In this document: piece by piece, positions 6,339 through 11,962 of the stretch
How positions within the stretch are numbered: the stretch's first letter is position 1
How the letters are laid out: every line of letters begins with the position of its first letter
NCBI GenBank assembly: GCA_039820405.1
Contig: JBCBQC010000139.1
Span: 1-11,962, forward strand
Length of the DNA: 11,962 bases
DNA from: CALLVY01 sp937899855
Lineage (GTDB): Bacteria; Bacteroidota; Bacteroidia; Chitinophagales; Saprospiraceae
Direction: 5' to 3'
The notes under the pieces: generated by a model
The model's database searches: none
What the model was told of the DNA's origin: nothing
What the model saw: only the letters and a program-made list of their open reading frames with translations
Position numbers and translations under genes: made by a program

Positions 6339-7094
6339 TTGGAAACGGAAGAGCAAAAGCGTCCCGGCTGGGGGAAGTGGTATTCGGAGCGTATTGGCGA
6401 GCGGCGGGAAATTTCGTTTCGTCCGCCCGTCGGCCCGCGCCACTACCATCCGGGGGAGTTGATGCTGGGGTCACTGGCGGTTCGGATCGACCGGAACCGG
6501 GGGACTTTTACTACCTTGGACTACGAGTCGATGAGTCTGGAGTTGGTTCGCTTTAGTTTTCACTATTTATTTTGGTTGGGGGAGATGGGCTTGGCAGAAG
6601 TGCCCTGGGAGCGGCATTATGTGTGGGGCTGGTTTCGACGGAAGGGGCAGTGCTTCTTTTTATTGAAAAAGGGGACGGGACAGCCCTTGGTGGAGCAGGA
6701 ACTGTGGCGAACTTGGTGGGAATTGACCTTTCGCCAAAGGGCAGAGATTCGTTACGGCAGCCAGGTCGATTTGCTGATCGCCTTGGTACTCGGCAACCAA
6801 GAGTACCCCACGTCGGAGTGGGAATTGATGCAACGTACGCTGCGTCAAAAAACGAGGTGGAAGCACCGCTGGCACTGGGAAGGAGAAAGCTTGTTCGATT
6901 TTAACTTTCAAGGCCGGCTGCGGATGGACGAGGCCCTGAAGAAGGAATTGTCCCGCGCCTACCACCGTGCCGTCCAGCAAATCTACCGCGAAACCCTACG
7001 GGAACCGGCCTTGGTGGTCTTCCACGAGCGCTTGGTCAAACAGTGGCAGCAGTCCCTGGCCCGTCGCCAGCGGGTAGAAGTGGACACTGATTGA
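6339..7094 (+). CDS. Trp/Arg-rich hypothetical protein
   Basis: This gene encodes 251 residues from a TTG at 6339, 18 bases after the symporter stop and in the same frame. The nearest internal ATG (about 6462) would drop 41 residues, including a PGWGKWYSERIGERREISF stretch with coding-like composition, so TTG is preferred but not certain. The protein is soluble, without signal peptide or membrane helix, and unusually rich in Trp, Arg and Glu (for example VEQELWRTWWELTFRQ at about 123-138 and RQKTRWKHRWHWEGESLFDF around 174-193). The ending is a charged helix. I recognise no family or catalytic motif. Close spacing to the symporter implies co-transcription and perhaps a shared role. Composition matches the neighbours, so recent transfer is not indicated. 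Confidence 0.75.
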   Translation: METEEQKRPGWGKWYSERIGERREISFRPPVGPRHYHPGELMLGSLAVRIDRNRGTFTTLDYESMSLELVRFSFHYLFWLGEMGLAEVPWERHYVWGWFRRKGQCFFLLKKGTGQPLVEQELWRTWWELTFRQRAEIRYGSQVDLLIALVLGNQEYPTSEWELMQRTLRQKTRWKHRWHWEGESLFDFNFQGRLRMDEALKKELSRAYHRAVQQIYRETLREPALVVFHERLVKQWQQSLARRQRVEVDTD

Positions 7095-7125
7095 GGCCTT
7101 GGGCCAAATGTTAAAATTTACAACA

Positions 7126-7182
7126 ATGAAATTTCATTTGAGTTTTTTATCGTTGATTATCAGCCTTTTAGCAATCATATAA
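7126..7182 (+). CDS. Signal-peptide-like short ORF (leader or gene remnant)
   Basis: ATG to TAA encodes 18 residues, MKFHLSFLSLIISLLAII: a basic start and a hydrophobic core, exactly like the first part of a secretory signal peptide, cut off by a stop. It begins 31 bases after the stop of the preceding gene. It could be a decapitated remnant of a secreted protein, a tiny membrane peptide, or chance in AT-rich DNA. Confidence 0.25.
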   Translation: MKFHLSFLSLIISLLAII

Positions 7183-7237
7183 GCGTAAATAATAATTTGT
7201 GTTTATGGAATTTAGATCCCCAAAACGTCTATGTACT

Positions 7238-7269
7238 GTCTTTTCCTGATTCTAGGTGCCGGAAAAGAC
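7238..7269. repeat. Perfect 9-bp inverted repeat
   Basis: GTCTTTTCC (7238-7246) and GGAAAAGAC (7261-7269) are exact reverse complements separated by 14 bases. They could form a hairpin in the leader of the phosphorylase transcript or mark the edge of a dispersed element that also contains the palindrome at 7371-7384. Confidence 0.5.
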
Positions 7270-7370
7270 CATTGTTTTTCCACGACCAGGATCAGGAGCC
7301 TGGGTCTGGGTAGCGGAGCTGTGCCTAAGTGCAGTAGCCGCAAAGGGGCGCTGTTGTGTCGGCGCCTTAA

Positions 7371-7384
7371 GGGTGGGCCCACCC
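7371..7384. repeat. Perfect 14-bp GC palindrome
   Basis: GGGTGGGCCCACCC is its own reverse complement, with CTT (7366-7368) and AAG (7385-7387) able to extend pairing after a two-base bulge. It lies 117 bases before the phosphorylase ATG, either an operator-like site or part of a repeat element. Confidence 0.5.
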
Positions 7385-7501
7385 AAGCCCCAAAATCTAT
7401 CTCCCCCCCAACGTCTGCCCTTACTCCAAACCCGTTTTGCCCACGGACTACTGACTTTCCAATTCCCTTTATCACCAAAAGCATTCTCAAGCCTCCCAAA
7501 C

Positions 7502-9175
7502 ATGCGCCCTAACCTTTCCACCCTCCTCCATCGTGTCTACCCCGCCGAGCAAGCCGCAGCAGTCCTCCGCGGTATCGCTGACCTCCAACGGAAATACGCC
7601 GAAGCTCCGTCGCGCCCCCTCTCCCTCAGCGAGCGCGACGTCCTCCTCATCACCTACGGCGATCAGGTCCAGCACGCGGGCGAGCCCCCCCTCCGTACGC
7701 TACACCGCTTCCTCGATCGTTGGGTCAAGGGCGCCATCAACTCCGTTCACCTGCTGCCCTTTTATCCCTATTCCTCCGACGATGGCTTCTCCGTGGTCGA
7801 CTACTACCGGGTGAATCCCGAGCTGGGGACCTGGGAAGACATTCAGCAGCTGAGCGAAGATTACCAACTCATGTTCGATGCCGTCATCAATCACATCTCC
7901 CAAGCATCCGATTGGTTCCAAGGCTTCCTAGCGGGCGACCAAACTTACGCCGCGTATTTTATCGAGGAGGACCCCCAGAAGGATTACACGCGGGTGGTCC
8001 GTCCCCGGGTACATCCCTTGCTCCACGATTACGTCGATGCCCAGGGCCGTACGCGCCATTGCTGGACCACCTTTAGCCGCGACCAGTTGGATTTAAATTA
8101 TAAAAACCCCCGCCTCTTCCTTCACATTCTGGATGTTTTGCTCTTTTACGCTGCCCGTGGGGCCCAACTGATTCGCCTGGACGCGATCGGTTTTTTATGG
8201 AAGGAAGACGATAGCTCCTGTATCCATCTGCCTCAAACCCACCAACTCATCCAGGTGATGCGCGCGGTGCTGGAGTCGGTTTTTCCCGGAACCATCTTCA
8301 TCACCGAAACCAACGTCCCACACGAGGAAAACATCTCCTACTTTGGTGACGGGTACAACGAAGCGCAGATGGTCTACAATTTTACCCTTCCCCCGCTTCT
8401 GGCCTTCAGCATACTCCGGGGCGACGCCCAACGTTTCAATCACTGGGCCCGCTCCCTCGTCTTACCCAGTTCGGAAGTTTGCTTCTTCAATTTTACCGCC
8501 AGCCACGATGGCGTTGGGCTACGGCCCGTGCAGGGCATTCTCAGTGCGGAGGAAGTCCAGCTATTGATTGATGCCGCGACCGCCAGTGGAGGACGGGTGT
8601 CCTACAAAACCGATAGTGATGGTTCCCAGTCGCCCTACGAGATCAATTGCAATTACTTTAGCTTGTTGCAGGCCGGGGCTGGCGCCAGCCCGGAGAGCAT
8701 CAAACGGATGCTGCTCTCGCAGGCCGTTTTATTGGCTTTCCCCGGAGTACCCGCGCTCTATTTTCACTCCCTGTTTGGCTCCCAGAATGACACGGAGGGC
8801 ATGCTGCGGAGCGGTAGCAATCGCCGCATCAATCGGGAGAAATTGAACTACGAAAGGATACACCAAGAATTGGAAGCGGAAGAGGGGCCACGTCACCAGA
8901 TTTATAGCCGCCTTTGCGAGCTCTTGCGGCGGCGCAATGAAGATGCCCGTTTTCATCCCCTGGCGCCCTTTGCTTTTCCCGACTTTGGAGAAAGCATCAT
9001 TGCCATCGAACGTCAGGATCGGGCGGGTGAGCAGTCCTTGTTGCTTTTATTCAATGTCAGTGCCGAGCCACGGATTCTCCAACTGCCCCGTACGGGGCTA
9101 CGGGATTGTTGGAGTGGGAACATCTGTAGTGGGGAGCTGCGCCTGGGCGCTTACGACTTTGCTTGGTTGGAATAA
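7502..9175 (+). CDS. GH13 subfamily 18 sugar phosphorylase (glucosylglycerate/sucrose phosphorylase type)
   Basis: This gene encodes 557 residues from the ATG at 7502. The frame is open back to about 7256, but those 82 codons read as non-coding Pro/Cys-rich sequence, so they are excluded. The chain has the GH13_18 pattern: LLPFYPYSSDDGFSVVDY (84-101), DAVINH (126-131, region I), nucleophile Asp227 in LIRLDA (223-228), acid/base Glu269 in FITETNVPHEEN (266-277) and transition-state Asp336 in FTASHDG (331-337). The family cleaves alpha-glucosides with phosphate, releasing alpha-glucose 1-phosphate. The VVRPRVHPLL, CIHLPQTH and NVPHEENISYFGDG segments look closer to what I recall of the glucosylglycerate phosphorylase/YcjM group than of classical sucrose phosphorylase, so the acceptor is uncertain. 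There is no signal peptide, so it is cytoplasmic. It converges on the HD-domain gene with an 11-base gap. The nearby symporter may or may not supply substrate. Confidence 0.92.
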   Translation: MRPNLSTLLHRVYPAEQAAAVLRGIADLQRKYAEAPSRPLSLSERDVLLITYGDQVQHAGEPPLRTLHRFLDRWVKGAINSVHLLPFYPYSSDDGFSVVDYYRVNPELGTWEDIQQLSEDYQLMFDAVINHISQASDWFQGFLAGDQTYAAYFIEEDPQKDYTRVVRPRVHPLLHDYVDAQGRTRHCWTTFSRDQLDLNYKNPRLFLHILDVLLFYAARGAQLIRLDAIGFLWKEDDSSCIHLPQTHQLIQVMRAVLESVFPGTIFITETNVPHEENISYFGDGYNEAQMVYNFTLPPLLAFSILRGDAQRFNHWARSLVLPSSEVCFFNFTASHDGVGLRPVQGILSAEEVQLLIDAATASGGRVSYKTDSDGSQSPYEINCNYFSLLQAGAGASPESIKRMLLSQAVLLAFPGVPALYFHSLFGSQNDTEGMLRSGSNRRINREKLNYERIHQELEAEEGPRHQIYSRLCELLRRRNEDARFHPLAPFAFPDFGESIIAIERQDRAGEQSLLLLFNVSAEPRILQLPRTGLRDCWSGNICSGELRLGAYDFAWLE

Positions 9176-9186
9176 ATGAAGGACGT

Positions 9187-9735
9187 TCAATTTTCGAGTT
9201 GTCCGTAAAAGACAATCAGGTTGCGGATGTGCGCGTCCAGCTCAAGTCCCAATTTTTCACAACCCCAGTAAATGGTCTCGCGGTCAATTTTGGCGGCAAA
9301 AGCCTTTTCCTTCAGCCGTTTTTTGATCGATTTGGGCTTCATCTCCCCAAAGGGAACGGGATTGATGCGTTGGTAGGCGTAAAAAATGCCACTGATCTCA
9401 TCGCAGGCGATGAGGGCGGCGGCCAAGCGCGTCTGTGGCTCGGTGCTAAAGCCATTGTAACCGTAAGCGTGGGCCTCCACGGCGTGGATCAGGGACTTGG
9501 GGTAGCCCCAATCGGCAAACCATTGTAGCGAAGGGCCGGGATGTTGGTCGGGAAATTGTTCGTAATCCAAATCGTGCAGGTAACCGGTGAGGAACCACAG
9601 CGAGGCATCTTCCTCCCACCGTAGGGCGTAGCCTTCCATGGCGGTGGCGACCATCAGCGCGTGAAAGCGCTGGTATTCGTTTTGCACGTACTTTTCCAAC
9701 AACTGGCGTGCTTCGTTCTTATTGGGTAAAGCCAT
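9187..9735 (-). CDS. HD-domain phosphohydrolase
   Basis: This gene encodes 182 residues, soluble and helical. The metal-binding HD signature is intact: His25 (YQRFHALMVA), the pair His54-Asp55 (TGYLHDLDYEQ) and Asp112 (ALIACDEISG). Further histidines at 65, 84 and 89 (HAVEAHAYGYNG) fit the two-metal variants. HD proteins hydrolyse phosphomonoesters or nucleotides in the cytoplasm; this small stand-alone type is commonly annotated only as HDIG-domain or HD-superfamily hydrolase, and the substrate is unknown. The ATG at 9735 gives a plausible N-terminus (MALPNKNEARQLLEKYV), with an AT-rich stretch upstream. The 3' end is 11 bases from the convergent phosphorylase stop and no clear terminator separates them. 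Confidence 0.88.
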   Translation of the reverse strand: MALPNKNEARQLLEKYVQNEYQRFHALMVATAMEGYALRWEEDASLWFLTGYLHDLDYEQFPDQHPGPSLQWFADWGYPKSLIHAVEAHAYGYNGFSTEPQTRLAAALIACDEISGIFYAYQRINPVPFGEMKPKSIKKRLKEKAFAAKIDRETIYWGCEKLGLELDAHIRNLIVFYGQLEN

Positions 9736-10023
9736 TTTTTATGAACAAAATAGTAAAAATTCAGAAGCCCTACTCCCTAGCGAGTTGTACGATCACATTC
9801 CCCCAGTGCTCCGAAGGGGCCCAGCCCATAGCCAGCCCGCCGGGCGACATTCGGGTTTCAATAGCCAGACCTGCTTCCACTGGAGCTTCGCCCGCAAGAG
9901 AAGCATGACTTCCGGGAGTTCCGGCGTATTTGGGGAGCCTAAGCCCACGGAATACAACTGTTTATTTGGCTAATCGCCCACGGCTTCCTAATTTTCCATT
10001 TTACCCAACTAAACCGTGCTTTT
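9736..10023. other. 288-base spacer with long open frames on both strands
   Basis: The stretch is divergent, with the HD gene reading left and the small secreted protein reading right. Roughly 9760-9970 is GC-richer and open in several frames. On the minus strand, 63 codons run from a TAA near 9963 to a TAG near 9771 and end in a protein-like segment (SPGGLAMGWAPSEHWGNVIV) without an obvious start. The plus strand is open in a frame from 9722 to 9973. Short inverted repeats AGTTGTA/TACAACT (9783-9789/9953-9959) bracket the segment, and CCGAA/TTCGG (9811-9815/9850-9854) lies inside. It may be a gene remnant or a dispersed element; no promoter box was recognised. Confidence 0.5.
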
Positions 10024-10362
10024 ATGAAGACCTTATTTGTAGCATTGGGCCTAACGTTCAGCTTGTTGGCCTTTACCGTAGATGCCCCCCAGACCACCAC
10101 CGTAGAAGAGGTGAAGATTACCGTAAAACCCAATCCCGCTCCAGTAGGGGAGAACCTGATTGTCTACTGGCAACCGGAAGAGCTGGGGATGGTTGGCTAC
10201 AACCTGTACAACCGCTCGGGAGAACTGGTCGATGCCGATCTGTTCGATAGCCAGACCCACTGGATCGAGCTACCCGGTGTAGAAGAATCTGGTTGGTACA
10301 TCCTTCAATTGATCGATGTAGAGGAGCGGCTCCACGCGACACGCTTTATCGTGTTCGATTAG
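10024..10362 (+). CDS. Small secreted protein resembling a type IX sorting domain
   Basis: This gene encodes 112 residues. Residues 1-21 (MKTLFVALGL then TFSLLAFTVDA) form a signal peptide. The rest is one compact beta domain with the order of landmarks found in type IX secretion type-A C-terminal domains: VKPNPAPVGENLIV (34-47; the PNP start), VGYNLYNRSGELVD (57-70; the usual N-x-x-G turn), WIELPGVEESGWYILQL (80-96; the G-[VIW]-Y-x-x-x strand) and ATRFIVFD (105-112). These domains normally sit at the end of large exported proteins; here almost nothing precedes it, so it may be a stand-alone relative or simply a small Ig-like periplasmic protein. The ATG at 10024 is clear because the signal peptide starts there. 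It converges on the ATPase gene with 23 bases between. Confidence 0.8.
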   Translation: MKTLFVALGLTFSLLAFTVDAPQTTTVEEVKITVKPNPAPVGENLIVYWQPEELGMVGYNLYNRSGELVDADLFDSQTHWIELPGVEESGWYILQLIDVEERLHATRFIVFD

Positions 10363-10385
10363 GATTTGTTCCATTACCAGCGAGG

Positions 10386-11942
10386 TCAGCCCGCCCAAGT
10401 TTCGCGATCCAAACTCCTAAACTGAATGGCCTCCGCGAGGTGTTCCATACTAATCTCGGTACTGTCTGCTAGGTCCGCACTGGTACGAGCTACTTTGAGG
10501 ATGCGGTCGTACGACCGGGCCGAGAGCTGTAGCTTTTCCATCGCGGTCTTGATCAAGCCCTTTCCCGCGCCATCGAGTCGGCAAATTTCCCGCAGCATTC
10601 GGCTGGGCATTTGCGCATTGCAATGTAAATCCGGGTAGTCGGTAAATCGTTGCTCCTGAATCGCTCGTGCCCGACTCACCCGTTGTCGAATCAGGCTACT
10701 GCTTTCGGCAGCGACGGGAGCGGCGGCGAGTTCTTCAAAATTGACGGGGGTTACTTCTACGTGCAGGTCAATGCGGTCGAGTAATGGTCCTGAGATTTTA
10801 TTGAGGTAGCGCTGCACAACGCCCGCGCCACATACGCAGTCTTTTTCGGGGTGGTTGTAAAAGCCGCAGGGGCAAGGATTCATGGAGGCGACGAGCATAA
10901 AACTGGCGGGATAGTCGATGCTCAGGCGGGCCCGGGAGATGGTTACCCGCCGTTCCTCCATCGGCTGGCGCAGTACTTCCAACACCGAGCGTTGAAATTC
11001 GGGGAGTTCATCCAAAAACAAAACGCCGTTGTGCGCCAGTGAGATTTCGCCCGGTTGGGGGTTGGAACCTCCACCGACCAGTGCGGCGTCGCTGATGGTA
11101 TGGTGAGGAGAGCGAAAAGGGCGCAAAGCAATCAGCCCCTTTCCCTCCCGGAGTTTGCCGGCTACCGAATGAATTTTAGTGGTTTCGAGGGCTTCTTCGA
11201 GATTGAAAGGTGGGAGAATGGTCGGTAGACGTCGGGCTAGCATGGTCTTACCCGCCCCTGGTGGACCAATCAGAATGACGTTGTGTCCACCCGCGGCGGC
11301 AATCTCCAAGGCCCGTTTGATATTGGCTTGCCCCCGCACGTCCATAAAGTCGACTGCGTAGGGCTTTTCCTGAATATTAAAATGCTCCTCGGGAGAGATG
11401 CGGAGTGGTGGGATGACTGCTTTGCCTTCTAAAAAGTCGACGGCTTGACGCAGCGTTTGGATACCAATGATTTCCAGATTTTCGACGATGGCTGCTTCTT
11501 GCGCGTTTTGTTGGGGCAACAGTACGCCTTTAAAGCCCTCTTTTTTGGCCTGAATGGCAATGGGGAGGGCCCCCCGGATGGGGCGCAGGGCGCCGTCGAG
11601 CGCCAGTTCGCCCATCATGAAATAGTCGCCGAGGCGCTCGCCGTTCATCTGCTGGGTACTGGCGAGTAGGCCGATGGCAATGGGCAGGTCGTAGGCGGAA
11701 CCTTCTTTGCGGATATTGGCGGGAGCCAGATTGACGACCAGCTTTAGTCGCGGTACCCGGAGGCCGATATTGCTAATGGCGGCCTCCATCCGGGAAAAGC
11801 CCTCCCGGATGGCATTGTCGGGCAAGCCGACCAAGCTGTAGTAGTTGGCATTGGGTGGCACCAAGCCTCCGGCATTGACTTCGATGGTAATGGTCTGGGC
11901 GTGTACCCCTTTTAAAGCACCGGCAAAAGTTCTAACGAGCAT
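10386..11942 (-). CDS. yifB: YifB/ComM-family Mg-chelatase-like AAA ATPase
   Basis: This gene encodes 518 residues, full length for the family, with its ATG at 11940-11942 just inside the right edge. The N-terminal half (1-175) is the Lon-protease-like ChlI domain, opening LVRTFAGALKGVHAQTITIEV and including GLPDNAIREGFSR and the NIRKEGSAYDLPIAIGLL segment; it lacks a clear protease serine dyad. The AAA module follows: Walker A GPPGAGKT (226-233), Walker B VLFLDE (307-312), SMNPCPCG...CVCG with four cysteines (357, 359, 369, 371) that probably bind zinc, and sensor/arginine region LLDRIDLHVEV (388-397). The C-terminal lid (about 420-518) carries LSARSYDRILKVARTSADL. In gamma-proteobacteria ComM is a hexameric branch-migration helicase that promotes integration of transformed DNA; the same role is inferred here. 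Promoter and any upstream partner lie outside the window. Confidence 0.96.
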   Translation of the reverse strand: MLVRTFAGALKGVHAQTITIEVNAGGLVPPNANYYSLVGLPDNAIREGFSRMEAAISNIGLRVPRLKLVVNLAPANIRKEGSAYDLPIAIGLLASTQQMNGERLGDYFMMGELALDGALRPIRGALPIAIQAKKEGFKGVLLPQQNAQEAAIVENLEIIGIQTLRQAVDFLEGKAVIPPLRISPEEHFNIQEKPYAVDFMDVRGQANIKRALEIAAAGGHNVILIGPPGAGKTMLARRLPTILPPFNLEEALETTKIHSVAGKLREGKGLIALRPFRSPHHTISDAALVGGGSNPQPGEISLAHNGVLFLDELPEFQRSVLEVLRQPMEERRVTISRARLSIDYPASFMLVASMNPCPCGFYNHPEKDCVCGAGVVQRYLNKISGPLLDRIDLHVEVTPVNFEELAAAPVAAESSSLIRQRVSRARAIQEQRFTDYPDLHCNAQMPSRMLREICRLDGAGKGLIKTAMEKLQLSARSYDRILKVARTSADLADSTEISMEHLAEAIQFRSLDRETWAG

Positions 11943-11962
11943 TGAGGTAGATTTAGATGGAA

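Larger units (their letters stand above)
7095..7501. other. 407-base gene-free region with repeats and structured segment
   Basis: The first ~110 bases are AT-rich and hold a short signal-peptide-like ORF (7126-7182) over a 14-bp palindrome (7125-7138). From about 7235 the sequence becomes GC-rich and dense in inverted repeats: GTCTTTTCC/GGAAAAGAC (7238-7246/7261-7269) and the perfect palindrome GGGTGGGCCCACCC (7371-7384), with smaller stems between. The final ~100 bases are pyrimidine-rich leader for the phosphorylase. Frames open here on both strands lack protein character. No TAnnTTTG promoter box was found. Confidence 0.6.

Noticed and set aside
5718..6449. 243-residue minus-strand frame opposite the symporter
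   Set aside because: His/Arg/Gln-rich antisense shadow of the transmembrane-coding strand.
7256..7501. 82-residue N-terminal extension of the phosphorylase
   Set aside because: The residues are Pro/Cys/Arg-rich with no domain character, the region is full of palindromes, and the family's normal start matches the ATG at 7502.

Overview
The window looks like chromosomal DNA from a Bacteroidota bacterium, probably of the Saprospiria (Lewinella/Haliscomenobacter-like). This is inferred from gene content and signals, not from a database match. The pointers are: a small secreted protein resembling a type IX secretion C-terminal domain, a perfect TAnnTTTG promoter box with a TTG element 21 bases upstream, weak or absent Shine-Dalgarno sequences, and a mix of lineage-restricted hypothetical proteins with ordinary housekeeping genes. 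Eleven protein genes can be supported. I found no rRNA, tRNA, CRISPR array, insertion sequence or integrase.

Left part (1-4650). A hypothetical helical protein runs off the left edge on the minus strand. A 227-base divergent spacer carries a good promoter for the plus-strand block. That block has four consecutive genes of unknown or loosely known function: a beta-rich 273-residue protein with faint gasdermin-like features (948-1769), a two-TM protein with a duplicated helical domain (1884-2576), a clearly AT-rich SPFH/band-7 membrane protein (2708-3757), and a signal-peptide protein with a probable outer-membrane barrel end (3790-4650). A strong hairpin followed by a T-rich run separates the first gene from the second, so the block may be two transcription units. 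The shared membrane theme makes it the best candidate here for an undescribed system, but nothing seen proves that the genes act together.

Middle part (4651-9175). A sodium:solute symporter (SSS family) is preceded by a perfect 12-bp palindrome nested inside a 9-bp inverted repeat, which looks like an operator. It is followed after 18 bases by an unrecognised Trp/Arg-rich protein, probably co-transcribed. A 407-base gene-free stretch then holds a short signal-peptide-like ORF, several inverted repeats and a GC-rich structured segment. Next comes a GH13 subfamily 18 sugar phosphorylase with all catalytic residues, which cleaves an alpha-glucoside with phosphate.

Right part (9176-11962). An HD-domain phosphohydrolase converges on the phosphorylase. 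A 288-base spacer is open in several frames on both strands and may be a gene remnant or dispersed element. A tiny secreted protein with a type IX sorting-domain-like fold converges on a YifB/ComM-type AAA ATPase with a Lon-like N-terminal domain. That last gene is essentially complete; its start lies 20 bases from the right edge.
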